Positions 43,152-51,952 of a stretch of DNA of 53,337 nucleotides are shown one piece after another (position 1 is the first letter of the stretch; every line of letters begins with the position of its first letter). The stretch is from Maricaulis sp048270265 (GTDB lineage: Bacteria > Pseudomonadota > Alphaproteobacteria > Caulobacterales > Maricaulaceae). The stretch covers positions 1-53,337 of the forward strand of contig NZ_JBLWTD010000022.1 in NCBI RefSeq assembly GCF_048270265.1, given 5' to 3'. The notes beneath the pieces are model-generated. The model was not told where the DNA came from and searched no databases. It saw nothing but the letters and a program-made list of their open reading frames with translations. Position numbers and translations under genes: made by a program.

Positions 43152-43853
43152 CTATAATTCCAGCACGCGCGCTTCGGTGTCCTCACCGACAATCACCACA
43201 CGGGCGAGGCCGATGAAGAGGCCGTGCTCGACCACACCCGGCAGGGCCTTGAGCCGGTAATCGACCATCGCCGCATCGGGGATGGTGCCACAGGCGCAAT
43301 CGAGAATGTAATGGCCGCCATCGGTGACGAACGGGTCGAGCCCGTCACCCTTGCGGCGCAGCTGCACGTCCGGCTTGGCAATGCCGCAGGCGCGCAACAC
43401 GTCATAAATCTGCTTGGCGGTGATGGAGAAGCCGAAACGGTCGACTTCGACCGGCAGGGCGAAACGCCCCAGCTTCGAGACCAGCTTGCTCTCATCGATC
43501 ACCACGATCATCAGATCGGAGGCATGGGCGATGATCTTCTCGCGCAACAGACAACCGCCGCCGCCCTTGATCAGCTGGAAATGGCCATCGACCTCGTCGG
43601 CGCCGTCAACGGTCACCGAGATATGATTGACATGATCGACATCGATCAGCGGCACGCCGACTTCAAGCGCCAGCGCCTCTGTGCGGGCCGAGGTCGGCAC
43701 CGCCTTCACCCGCAGGCCGTCCTTGATGCGCTCGCCGAGCAGACGCACGAAGATCTCCGCCGTCGAGCCGGAGCCGAGCCCCAGCGTCATGCCGTCCTCG
43801 ACATAGGCCAGCGCCGCTTCGGCGGCGAAGGTTTTCTGGCGATCGGCACTCAT
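43152..43853 (-). CDS. rpiA: Ribose-5-phosphate isomerase A
   Basis: Interconverts ribose 5-phosphate and ribulose 5-phosphate. 233 residues from ATG 43853, with LGLGSGSTAEIFVRLLGE, SVTVDGADEVDGHFQLIKGGGGCLLREKIIA (active-site Asp, Lys and Glu) and DGGHYILDCACGTI. ATG overlaps the stop of the aldehyde dehydrogenase gene by 4 bp (ATGA), so the two are translationally coupled. Confidence 0.96.
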   Translation of the reverse strand: MSADRQKTFAAEAALAYVEDGMTLGLGSGSTAEIFVRLLGERIKDGLRVKAVPTSARTEALALEVGVPLIDVDHVNHISVTVDGADEVDGHFQLIKGGGGCLLREKIIAHASDLMIVVIDESKLVSKLGRFALPVEVDRFGFSITAKQIYDVLRACGIAKPDVQLRRKGDGLDPFVTDGGHYILDCACGTIPDAAMVDYRLKALPGVVEHGLFIGLARVVIVGEDTEARVLEL

Positions 43854-45319
43854 GCCTGCACTCCGCCGAGCAGGACGTATTTGAGCTCGGAGAATTCCTC
43901 GACACCCCATTTGCCGCCTTCGCGGCCGATGCCCGATTCCTTCATGCCGCCAAACGGCGTCGAGGCTGATCCGACCATCGGCGCATTGACGCCGATCATG
44001 CCGTAATCGAGCCCTTCGGTGATGCGATAAACCCGGTTGACGTCGCGGGTATAGACATAGGCAGCAAGCCCGTAGGGCGTGTCATTGGCGAGACGGAGAA
44101 TCTCTTCCTCGGTATCGACCCGATAGATCGAGGCGACCGGTCCGAAAATCTCGAAACAGGCCAGCTCCATGGTCGGATTGCCACCCTCGATCAGGGTCGG
44201 CGCATAGAAGGCACCGCCGAGTTCATCGGTGAGCGGATGGCCGCCGGTGACGATACGTGCGCCGTTCTCGCGAGCATTGCGTACCAGGGCATCGACGCGG
44301 GCGACGGCTTCATGGTGGATCAGCGGACCGAGATCGGACGCGCCGTCAAACCCGTCGCCAGGCTTGAGCTTCGAGACACGCGCCTCGAGTGCCGCAACGA
44401 ATCGGTCAGCGATCGAGCTCTGCACGATGATGCGGTTGGCCGAAACGCAGGTCTGTCCGGAGACGCGGAATTTCGAAGCGATGACGCCATCGGCGGCCGC
44501 TTCGAGATCGGCGTCATCCATCACGATGAAGGGTGCATTGCCGCCCAGCTCGAGCGCGACACGCTTCACGCCCTCGGCGGCCTGGCGCATCAGCAGCTTG
44601 CCGACCGCAGTCGAACCGGTGAAGCCGATCATCTTGACCTCGGGCGCACCGGTCAGCACCGGGCCGAGAACCTGGGCATCGCCGCAGATCACGTTGAAGA
44701 CACCGTCCGGGATGCCGGCCTGCCGCGCCAGTTCAGCCAGGGCGAGCGCCGAGAGCGGTGTTTCCGGCGCCGGCTTGATCACCATGGTGCAACCGGCGGC
44801 CAGGGCCGGGGCGCATTTGCGCGTGATCATCGCATTGGGGAAATTCCACGGCGTGATGCAGGCCACGACACCAACAGGCTGATGAATGGTCCAGCCGCGT
44901 GAATTCGGGAAAGGCGGCTGCATGGTCTCGCCATGGATACGCTTGGCTTCCTCGGCCGACCATTCGATGAAGGACGCACCATAGACCACCTCGCCCAACG
45001 CCTCGCGCTGGGTCTTGCCCATCTCGAGGGTGATCAGCGTGGCGAGGTCGGCGGAATTCTCGAGGATCAGCTGATGCCAGCGCATCAACAGGCGGCTGCG
45101 CTCGAATGGCGAGGTCGTCTTCCAGGTCTTGAAGGCTGTCGCTGCGGCGGCGATCGCCGACCGCGCGCCATCGGCGCCGACATCACCGATCTCGGCAATG
45201 GTCTCGTTATTGGCCGGATTGAGGATCCGCGTCGCGCCCTCGCCCTGGACCCAGCTCCCGTCGATAAACGAGGCGGTGCGATACAGTGATTTGTCCTTGA
45301 GACGGTCTGCAACACTCAT
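43850..45319 (-). CDS. gabD: NAD(P)-dependent succinate-semialdehyde dehydrogenase-like aldehyde dehydrogenase
   Basis: A 489-residue aldehyde dehydrogenase with GVVACITPWNFPNAMITRKCAPALAAGCTMVIKPAPETP, the catalytic Glu in LELGGNAPF and catalytic Cys in FRVSGQTCVSANRI. Overall pattern is that of GabD, which oxidises succinate semialdehyde to succinate, but close paralogues act on other semialdehydes. It overlaps glmU and rpiA by 4 bp each, an unusual setting for GabD. Confidence 0.9.
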   Translation of the reverse strand: MSVADRLKDKSLYRTASFIDGSWVQGEGATRILNPANNETIAEIGDVGADGARSAIAAAATAFKTWKTTSPFERSRLLMRWHQLILENSADLATLITLEMGKTQREALGEVVYGASFIEWSAEEAKRIHGETMQPPFPNSRGWTIHQPVGVVACITPWNFPNAMITRKCAPALAAGCTMVIKPAPETPLSALALAELARQAGIPDGVFNVICGDAQVLGPVLTGAPEVKMIGFTGSTAVGKLLMRQAAEGVKRVALELGGNAPFIVMDDADLEAAADGVIASKFRVSGQTCVSANRIIVQSSIADRFVAALEARVSKLKPGDGFDGASDLGPLIHHEAVARVDALVRNARENGARIVTGGHPLTDELGGAFYAPTLIEGGNPTMELACFEIFGPVASIYRVDTEEEILRLANDTPYGLAAYVYTRDVNRVYRITEGLDYGMIGVNAPMVGSASTPFGGMKESGIGREGGKWGVEEFSELKYVLLGGVQA

Positions 45320-46674
45320 GAAGCCGTGTCCTTCTTGGCTTTTCGGGTCAATCTGGCGCGGCGGAAGCGGGCCGCCCAGCCATCCTTGTTCGTTTGCTCT
45401 GCCCGAGCCAGGGCCAGCGCGTCGGCGGGAACGTCCTCGGTGATGACACCGCCTGATCCGGTCATGGCACCGGCGCCGACCGTGACCGGCGCGACGAGGC
45501 TGGTATTCGAGCCGATAAAGGCCCCTTCACCGATAACTGTGCGGTATTTGCCGAAGCCGTCGTAATTGCAGGTGATCGTCCCGGCACCGACATTGGCGCC
45601 GGCACCGATGCTGGCATCCCCTACATAGGAGAGGTGGTTGACTTTCGCACCCTCTCCCAGCTGCGACTTTTTGATCTCGACGAAATTGCCGACCTTGGCC
45701 TTCACGCCAATTTCCGCACCGGGGCGCAGGCGCGCATAGGGGCCGATATGAGCCCCCTCGCCGACCGTCGCGCCCTCGAGATGCGAGAAGGCATGGATCA
45801 CCGCATCCTCACCGACCGCCACGCCGGGTCCGAAGACGACATTCGGTTCGATGATGACATCGCGTGCGATCTGCGTATCCCAGGAGAAGAAGACCGTTTC
45901 GGGCGCTACCAGGGTAACGCCGGCATTCATCGCCTCGCGGCGCATGCGGGTCTGGAACGAGGCCTCGGCGGCGGCGAGATCAACGCGTGAATTGACCCCG
46001 AGCACTTCACCGGCGCTGGCATTGACGACAACAGCCTTCAGCCCGCGTGAGCGGGCGAGGCCGACAACATCGGTGAGGTAGTATTCGCCATTGGCATTGT
46101 CATTGCCGACTTCGCCAAGCAGCTCGAACATCAGGCGCGCCGACGCTGCCAGCATGCCTGAATTGCACAGGCCGATCGCCCGCTCCGCCTCGTTGGCATC
46201 CTTGAATTCCACGATACGGTCGAGATCACCGTCAGCATTGAGCACCAGGCGGCCATAGGCCCCCGGATCACCCGGCTCGAAACCGATCGCCACCACATCG
46301 GCACCGCCCTCCAGTGCCGCAAACACCGCCTCGACGGTCGCAGACCGGATCAGCGGCATGTCGGCCGGCAAGACGATCATGTCCCCGTCAAAGTCTTCCA
46401 GCGCCGGGTGCGCGGCCAGAACGGCATGGCCCGTCCCCAGCGGCGGATCCTGAAGGGCCGTCTGCGCACCGAGCGAAGCGGCGGCATCACCCACGGCGGG
46501 CGAATGGGCACCATAGACCGTCACAACCCGTTCCACGCCGGAGGAGCGCGCCGCATCAATCGCCCATTCGAGCATGGGGCGTCCCCCGACCGAATGCAGC
46601 AGCTTGACGGTCTTCGACTTCATCCGTGTGCCCTGTCCGGCAGCAAGGATGACGGCGGCACGGGATCGAGACAT
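45316..46674 (-). CDS. glmU: Bifunctional UDP-N-acetylglucosamine pyrophosphorylase / GlcN-1-P acetyltransferase
   Basis: A 452-residue two-domain enzyme supplying UDP-GlcNAc for peptidoglycan and lipid A. N-terminal uridyltransferase (ILAAGQGTRMKSKTVKLLHSVGGRPMLEWAI) and C-terminal left-handed beta-helix acetyltransferase with hexapeptide repeats (VEIKKSQLGEGAKVNHLSYVGDASIGAGANVGAGTITCNYDGFGKYRTVIGEGAFIGSNTSLVAPV). The usually conserved Pro of the LPKVLH motif is Val here (TVKLLH). Divergent from gph; first gene of the glmU-gabD-rpiA-gor-aroG run. Confidence 0.95.
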   Translation of the reverse strand: MSRSRAAVILAAGQGTRMKSKTVKLLHSVGGRPMLEWAIDAARSSGVERVVTVYGAHSPAVGDAAASLGAQTALQDPPLGTGHAVLAAHPALEDFDGDMIVLPADMPLIRSATVEAVFAALEGGADVVAIGFEPGDPGAYGRLVLNADGDLDRIVEFKDANEAERAIGLCNSGMLAASARLMFELLGEVGNDNANGEYYLTDVVGLARSRGLKAVVVNASAGEVLGVNSRVDLAAAEASFQTRMRREAMNAGVTLVAPETVFFSWDTQIARDVIIEPNVVFGPGVAVGEDAVIHAFSHLEGATVGEGAHIGPYARLRPGAEIGVKAKVGNFVEIKKSQLGEGAKVNHLSYVGDASIGAGANVGAGTITCNYDGFGKYRTVIGEGAFIGSNTSLVAPVTVGAGAMTGSGGVITEDVPADALALARAEQTNKDGWAARFRRARLTRKAKKDTAS

Positions 46675-46718
46675 GGGTTACCCTCTTCCACTGCAGGCGC
46701 GTTTGGACATGTGTCACG

Positions 46719-46745
46719 GCGCTATAGCCTATCGAGCGATAGCGC
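46719..46745. promoter_or_regulatory. Inverted repeat in the glmU-gph divergent promoter region
   Basis: GCGCTAT (46719-46725) and ATAGCGC (46739-46745) enclose a second perfect repeat CTATCG-AG-CGATAG (46729-46742). It lies midway between the two divergent genes; a possible shared operator. Confidence 0.35.
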
Positions 46746-46790
46746 GTAACCATACAGCCTCGCCTGCCCCTGTTTGAAAGTGCAAATCAC

Positions 46791-47480
46791 ATGTCCGACC
46801 CGCTCGACCCAGATCTGTTCGCCACCGCCTCGATCGCCTTCGACCTCGACGGCACCCTGGTCGATACCGCACCCGACCTGGTGCGGGCGCTCAACGGGGT
46901 GATCACACCGCTCGGGCTGACGCCGGTTCCGGTCCGGGATGTCCGCGCCATGGTCGGACGCGGCGCCCAGGCGCTGATCGAACGCGCCTATGCCAGCCAG
47001 CAACGCCCGCTGGAGCCGGCACAGACGGCCGAGCTGCTGGCCCGCTTCATCGAGATCTATCAGGCTGATATTGCAGCCGACAGCCAGCTCTTCCCCGGCG
47101 TGGAGACGACCCTGACGCGGCTGCAGGACGCAGGCGCCACGCTATCAGTCTGCACCAACAAGCTGTCGGTCCTGTCGGATTTGCTGATCGCCGAATTCGG
47201 GCTGACCGGTTATTTCGCCCGCATCATCGGGCCGGATCGCACGACAGCGAAAAAACCTGCCGCCGATCATGTCCACACCGCACTGGGCCAGGGACATCGG
47301 CGCGCCGCGATGGTCGGCGACAGTGCACCCGATGTGGACGCAGCCCGCGCTGCGGGCGTGCCGAGCATCGTGATGAGCTATGGCTACAGCGAAGCACCGG
47401 CCGGCTCCTTGGGAGCCGACCGGTTGCTGCATGATTTTGATGATATTCCGGGGGCGCTCGCCAAAATCTGGCAAGCGTAG
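46791..47480 (+). CDS. gph: Phosphoglycolate phosphatase (HAD superfamily)
   Basis: A 229-residue HAD phosphatase: FDLDGTLVDTAPDLVRALN (motif I with nucleophile Asp), LSVCTNKL (motif II), KKPAADHVHTAL (motif III Lys) and AMVGDSAPDVDAARAAGV (motif IV). The pattern matches Gph, which clears 2-phosphoglycolate from DNA repair and oxygenation side reactions; related HAD activities are possible. Convergent with the 72-residue gene, 6 bp apart. Confidence 0.9.
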   Translation: MSDPLDPDLFATASIAFDLDGTLVDTAPDLVRALNGVITPLGLTPVPVRDVRAMVGRGAQALIERAYASQQRPLEPAQTAELLARFIEIYQADIAADSQLFPGVETTLTRLQDAGATLSVCTNKLSVLSDLLIAEFGLTGYFARIIGPDRTTAKKPAADHVHTALGQGHRRAAMVGDSAPDVDAARAAGVPSIVMSYGYSEAPAGSLGADRLLHDFDDIPGALAKIWQA

Positions 47481-47486
47481 TTCTGA

Positions 47487-47705
47487 TCAGGCGGAGCGAC
47501 GTTCGCGACCGACATCATTGGCAGGCCGCGTCGGCATGCCATTGACCAGGTTAGACCGCACATCGGTGCGGGCAGAACGCATGGCAGGCATGAAGCCAGC
47601 TTCAACGAGATCAACATTCACGTCATAGCCACGCTCGGCCCAGTAAGCTTCAATACGAGCTTTAAGACGGCGCGCGCCCTCTGGCGTGCACAGATCGTTA
47701 TTCAT
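47487..47705 (-). CDS. Small conserved-looking protein of unknown function
   Basis: A 72-residue protein starting at ATG 47705, with a clear GGAGG 8 bp upstream. The sequence TPEGARRLKARIEAYWAERGYDVNVDLVEAGFMPAMRSARTDVRSNLVNGMPTR has the look of a short conserved alphaproteobacterial protein, with a helix then strands and an invariant-looking RSARTDVRSNLVNGMP end. I cannot name a family. Longer upstream starts would lie before this strong RBS and are unlikely. Confidence 0.7.
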   Translation of the reverse strand: MNNDLCTPEGARRLKARIEAYWAERGYDVNVDLVEAGFMPAMRSARTDVRSNLVNGMPTRPANDVGRERRSA

Positions 47706-47907
47706 GAACAATACCTCCAATACGACCGAAGCTTCCCTCGGCCGGGAATTGCGTCCAATCTGATGATAATAGTCGCCGGTGCGCTGGATGCGCCTCCGGT
47801 TCGGAAGGGCTGATATAGGGATGACGCTTCCATGACGAGGCAAAACTAGTGTGTCAAGTTGTCGCACCTTGGTCATGGGGCAGGTGCAGATCGGCATGCA
47901 CACGGAG

Positions 47908-47936
47908 TTGACCGGCCCTAAGCGCGTGCTTATACG
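47908..47936 (+). promoter_or_regulatory. Promoter of tRNA-Val
   Basis: -35 TTGACC (47908-47913), -10 TATACG (47931-47936), spacing 17 bp; the tRNA begins 19 bp after the -10. Confidence 0.65.
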
Positions 47937-47954
47937 AGCGCTTTCCGGGATACC

Positions 47955-48029
47955 GGGCGATTAGCTCAGCGGGAGAGCACCTCGTTCACACCGAGGGGGT
48001 CACTGGTTCAATCCCAGTATCGCCCACCA
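47955..48029 (+). tRNA. tRNA-Val (anticodon CAC)
   Basis: A 75-nt cloverleaf: acceptor GGGCGAT/ATCGCCC, D-arm GCTCAGCGGGAGAGC, anticodon stem CCTCG/CGAGG around TTCACAC, T-arm CTGGTTCAATCCCAG, discriminator A73 and encoded CCA. Confidence 0.97.
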
Positions 48030-48154
48030 TTTCCACCCTCCACACAGTTCAAGACAGGCGTGCCGGATCGCGTGCTGCAAGGCGATTCTGTCATCGGTTC
48101 CGCCCCGCGGCGGCCGATCCGCACATTCGTCTGCAGCTCTGGCGCGGACGCTAC

Positions 48155-48179
48155 TTGCGAAACGTTCTCATAAATGAGA
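48155..48179 (+). promoter_or_regulatory. Fur-like box upstream of the iron transporter
   Basis: A 25-bp stretch beginning TTGCGAAACGTTCTCAT and containing the palindrome TCTCAT-AA-ATGAGA (48166-48179). TTGC, TTCTCAT and ATGAGAA-type halves are usual pieces of Fur boxes. It ends 32 bp before the substrate-binding-protein start, suggesting iron repression of the fbpABC-type operon. Match is partial. Confidence 0.4.
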
Positions 48180-48211
48180 GGAGAGAGGCTGATCTGTTGA
48201 TTGGGTGATAC

Positions 48212-49252
48212 ATGAAATCTGCAAGCCTCCTCGCTCTGGGTGCCAGCATTGTGCTGACAGCCTGTTCGCAACCCGCCATGGATGACGGCGACAGCGCCCG
48301 CGTCGTCAATGTCTACAGCGCCCGGCACTATTCCAGCGACGATGCGATCTATGAAGCCTTCACCGAGCAGACCGGAATCGCCGTCAATCTGGTGACCGCC
48401 GGCGGCGACCAGTTGATCGAGCGGGTCCGCGCCGATGGTGAGCGCAGCCCGGCCGACGTCATCATCACCGTCGACGCCGCCCGCCTGCACCGCGCCGAAG
48501 AGGCTGGCCTGTTTGCGCAAACCGATTTCGGTGACCTCACGGCCGACATCCCGGCCAATCTTGTCGACCCGCAGGGCTATTGGGTCTCCTTCGCCAAGCG
48601 CGCCCGCGTCATCGCCTATTCCAATACGCGCGTTCAGCCCGGCGAGATCGAGACCTATGAAGACCTCGCCGATCCGCGCTGGCAGGGCCGCATCTGCGTC
48701 CGCTCAAGCGGCAATGCCTATAATCAGTCCCTGCTCGCCTCCATCATCGCGCGCTCCGGCGACGAGGCCGCGGAAGCCTGGGCCCAGGGCGTTGTCGACA
48801 ACATGGCCCGCGCGCCCCAGGGCGGCGACACCACCCAGCTCGAGGGCATTGCCGCCGGGGAGTGTGATCTGGCTGTTGTGAACCATTATTATTACGCACT
48901 GATGGTGAATTCCGATGAGCCGGCCCGCCGGGCCGCAGCCGCGACGGTTTCGCTGCTCTTCCCCAACCAGCAGACCTCGGGCACGCATATCAATGTCTCC
49001 GGTGCCGGCATCGCGGCGAATGCGCCGCATCCGGACGAGGCGCGTGCGCTGATCGACTTCTTCTTCAGCCCCGACGCCCAGCGCATGTTCGCCGAAATGA
49101 CCAATGAAATCCCGGTCATCGCCGATACGCCGTGGGAAAACCCGACGCTGGCCGCGATGCTCCCCTTCACCGGGGATGAGCGCAATGTCTCCGAACTGGG
49201 CGATCACAACGCCACCGCCCAGCGCATTTTCGACCGGGTTGGCTGGCAATAG
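48212..49252 (+). CDS. Fe(III) ABC transporter substrate-binding lipoprotein (FbpA/FutA type)
   Basis: A 346-residue periplasmic binding protein with lipobox LTAC (Cys18), so lipid-anchored. VVNVYSARHYSSDDAIYEAFTEQTGIAVNLV at the start and DLAVVNHYYYALM (Tyr226-228) include the tyrosine cluster that binds ferric iron in FbpA/FutA proteins. First gene of a three-gene importer with a Fur-like box upstream. Confidence 0.92.
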   Translation: MKSASLLALGASIVLTACSQPAMDDGDSARVVNVYSARHYSSDDAIYEAFTEQTGIAVNLVTAGGDQLIERVRADGERSPADVIITVDAARLHRAEEAGLFAQTDFGDLTADIPANLVDPQGYWVSFAKRARVIAYSNTRVQPGEIETYEDLADPRWQGRICVRSSGNAYNQSLLASIIARSGDEAAEAWAQGVVDNMARAPQGGDTTQLEGIAAGECDLAVVNHYYYALMVNSDEPARRAAAATVSLLFPNQQTSGTHINVSGAGIAANAPHPDEARALIDFFFSPDAQRMFAEMTNEIPVIADTPWENPTLAAMLPFTGDERNVSELGDHNATAQRIFDRVGWQ

Positions 49253-49254
49253 CG

Positions 49255-50877
49255 ATGGCGGCAGCGGCCCGTTCACTCCGGCGTCATGCCTGGCTGCCGC
49301 GCCGCACGCTTTGGCTGGCGGTGCTGGCGGCGACCCTGTGCGCGGCGCCGGTGCTGGCTGTGGCCTGGATCGCGCTGACCGGTGAGACCGGCGACTATCT
49401 GCGCCACCTCGCCGGCACGCGCCTGCCGACCTACCTCGCCACCTCAGCCGTCGTCGCCCTCATCGCCGCTGCCGGGTCCGGACTGATCGGAACCGGGCTT
49501 GGCTGGTTGATGGCCCGCACGAACTTTTTCGGCCGTCGCACACTGGGCTGGATCCTGATCTTGCCGCTGGCGGTTCCCGCCTATGTCGCCGCCTATGCCT
49601 GGCTTGATCTCAGCCATGCCGGCGGCCCCCTGCAGGCGATGACAGGCGGGCTCTTCCCCACGATACGCGGCAGCTGGGGCGCGGGGCTGATGTTTGCCTT
49701 CGTGCTCTACCCCTATGTCTATCTGCTCGCGCGCAATGCCTTCGCCGCACAATCGGCCGATGCCTATAATGCCGCCCGCACGCTCGGCGCCGGACCGTTC
49801 AACGCCTTCTGGCGCACCTCCCTGCCCATGGCACGCCCGGCCATCGCTGCCGGCCTTGCGCTGGTGGTGATGGAGAGCCTGGCCGATTACGGCACCGTCT
49901 CCCATCTCGGCGCCCCGACCCTGTCGATCGGCCTGATCCGCGCCTGGAGCGGTGCCGGTTCGCTGGTCGATGCCGCCCGGCTCTCGCTGGTCCTGGTCCT
50001 GGTGGCGATCTTCGTGTTCGGGCTGGAACGCGCCCAGCGCAGCCGCGCCCGCAACATCAACGCTGCCGGACGCCACAAGCCGGCCCCGCGGCTCCAGCTC
50101 ACCGGCATGACGGCGCTGGCCGCGCTCTTCGCCTGCTTGTTGCCGCTTCTGCTCGGCATGATCATCCCGCTCGGGCGGCTGGGCTGGCTGGCCCTGCGCA
50201 CCGAAGCCGCAAGCGGGCTAGCCGCCGCCAGCCTGCACAGCCTCACCCTGGCCGGCATCACAGCCCTGATCGCGGCCGCACTCGGCCTGGGCACCGCCTA
50301 CGCCCTGCGCAGCCGCACCGCGATCGCCACCCTGGCCGCCCGCGCCGCCGGGCTGGGCTATGCCGTGCCCGGCGCGGTGGCGGCTGTCGGCGTGATTGCG
50401 CTTCTGTCCGGCACCCAGGCCCTGATCGACCCGGCCTGGCGCGCCTTGACCGGCGAGATCTTCCCGATCCTGCTCACCAGCACCGGCGCCGCCCTGGTCC
50501 TGGCCTATCTCTCGCGCTTTGCCGCCGCCGCGATCAGCCCGGCGGAGACTGCCCTGGCGCGCGTCACCCCGTCGCTCGACGGCGCCGCCCGCACGCTGGG
50601 CGCAACGCCCCGCCGCAGGGTCTGGCAGATCCACTGGCCTCTGATCGCCGCCGGGGTCACCTCGGCCGGCCTGCTGGTCTTCGTGGAGGTGCTCAAGGAA
50701 TTGCCGGCAACCATGATCCTGCGGCCATTCAACTATGACACCCTGGCGATCATCGCCCATAATTTCGCCAGCGATGAGCGACTGGGTGAAGCCGCCCTGC
50801 CCTCGCTCCTGATCCCGCTGGTCGCCCTGCTTCCCATGATCTTTGTCGCCCGCTACCTGTCACGGCAGGATCGCTAG
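49255..50877 (+). CDS. Fe(III) ABC transporter permease (fused, FbpB type)
   Basis: A 540-residue permease of two homologous six-helix halves, each with the ABC importer EAA loop: AARTLGAGPFNAFWRTSLPMARPAIAAGLALV in the first half and AARTLGATPRRRVWQIHWPLIAAGVTSAGLLVFVEVLKELPATMILRPFNYDTLA in the second. The ending ELPATxxLRPF is typical of ferric iron permeases. ATG 49255 is 2 bp after the substrate-binding gene. Confidence 0.93.
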   Translation: MAAAARSLRRHAWLPRRTLWLAVLAATLCAAPVLAVAWIALTGETGDYLRHLAGTRLPTYLATSAVVALIAAAGSGLIGTGLGWLMARTNFFGRRTLGWILILPLAVPAYVAAYAWLDLSHAGGPLQAMTGGLFPTIRGSWGAGLMFAFVLYPYVYLLARNAFAAQSADAYNAARTLGAGPFNAFWRTSLPMARPAIAAGLALVVMESLADYGTVSHLGAPTLSIGLIRAWSGAGSLVDAARLSLVLVLVAIFVFGLERAQRSRARNINAAGRHKPAPRLQLTGMTALAALFACLLPLLLGMIIPLGRLGWLALRTEAASGLAAASLHSLTLAGITALIAAALGLGTAYALRSRTAIATLAARAAGLGYAVPGAVAAVGVIALLSGTQALIDPAWRALTGEIFPILLTSTGAALVLAYLSRFAAAAISPAETALARVTPSLDGAARTLGATPRRRVWQIHWPLIAAGVTSAGLLVFVEVLKELPATMILRPFNYDTLAIIAHNFASDERLGEAALPSLLIPLVALLPMIFVARYLSRQDR

Positions 50878-50899
50878 AATGCCGCCCGGGAGAGTCCGC

Positions 50900-51931
50900 A
50901 TGACGGACGCACAGACAGTGTTGAGCATTCGCGGTGCCGAGCATCGCTACCGCGCCGACCATGCCGCGCTGGCGGGGGCCGATCTCGACCTGCATGCCGG
51001 CCGCATCACCGCCCTGCTCGGCCCCTCGGGCAGCGGCAAATCCACCCTGTTGCGCGCCATTGCCGGCCTTGAACGCTTGGACGCCGGCTCGATCCGGCTG
51101 GGCGACACCATCTGGAATGACAGCCACACCCATCTGCCGCCGGAAGCGCGCCGGGTCGGCATGGTGTTCCAGGATTACGCCCTCTTTCCGCACATGACGG
51201 CGCTCGCCAATGTCGCCTTCGGCCTCTCCGGCCTCGACAAGAAGGCACGCGCCCTGGCCCAGCTGGAGGCGGCCGAGCTTGGCCATCGCGCCAGGGCCTA
51301 TCCGCATGAACTCTCAGGCGGTGAGCAGCAGCGTGTCGCGCTCGCACGCGCATTGGCGCCCCAGCCGGCTGTCGTGCTGCTGGACGAGCCTTTCTCCGGT
51401 CTTGACCGCCGACTACGCGGAGAACTGCGCGAACGCACTGTGGACACGCTGAGGGCCGCCAGAACGACGGCGCTGATTGTCACCCATGATGCCGAGGAAG
51501 CCATGGCCGTGGCCGACCAGCTGGCCCTGATGGACGCAGGGCGGATCATCCAGACCGGTGCCCCGGATGATGTGTGGATGAACCCGGTCAGCGCCACCGC
51601 GGCGAAACTGCTCGGCGATGTCGAAATCATTGCAAGCCGCGTCAGCGGCGGTCAGGCCGAGACGCCATTCGGTGCGGTCGACGCGCCGGGTCTTGCAGCC
51701 GGCCAACCGGTCAGCGTGCTGATCCGGCCGCGCGCCTTCATGCTGACGCCCGACGAGAATGGCGGCTTCACCATCACCCGCCGCCGCTCGGCCGGACCGC
51801 ACCTGAACCACCGCTTTGCCGGCGCGACCGGCGAATGGACAGCGCAGACGCCGGCCCCCTCGGCGCTGGCTGAAGGCGACCGGGTGAATGTGGTGCTGGA
51901 TCCGGTCTATGTCCGGGTCGTGGCGGCCTGA
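50900..51931 (+). CDS. Fe(III) ABC transporter ATP-binding protein (FbpC type)
   Basis: A 343-residue ATPase: LLGPSGSGKSTLLRAIAGLERLDAG (Walker A), FQDYALFPHM (Q loop), HELSGGEQQRVALARALAP (signature), VVLLDEPFSGLD (Walker B) and VTHDAEEAM (switch His), followed by a C-terminal regulatory (TOBE-like) domain (about 255-343). Completes the iron importer. Start ATG 50900 has GGGAGAG upstream; ATG 50879 is also in frame. Confidence 0.93.
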   Translation: MTDAQTVLSIRGAEHRYRADHAALAGADLDLHAGRITALLGPSGSGKSTLLRAIAGLERLDAGSIRLGDTIWNDSHTHLPPEARRVGMVFQDYALFPHMTALANVAFGLSGLDKKARALAQLEAAELGHRARAYPHELSGGEQQRVALARALAPQPAVVLLDEPFSGLDRRLRGELRERTVDTLRAARTTALIVTHDAEEAMAVADQLALMDAGRIIQTGAPDDVWMNPVSATAAKLLGDVEIIASRVSGGQAETPFGAVDAPGLAAGQPVSVLIRPRAFMLTPDENGGFTITRRRSAGPHLNHRFAGATGEWTAQTPAPSALAEGDRVNVVLDPVYVRVVAA

Positions 51932-51952
51932 CAGCGGGACACTGCCCGGCCT

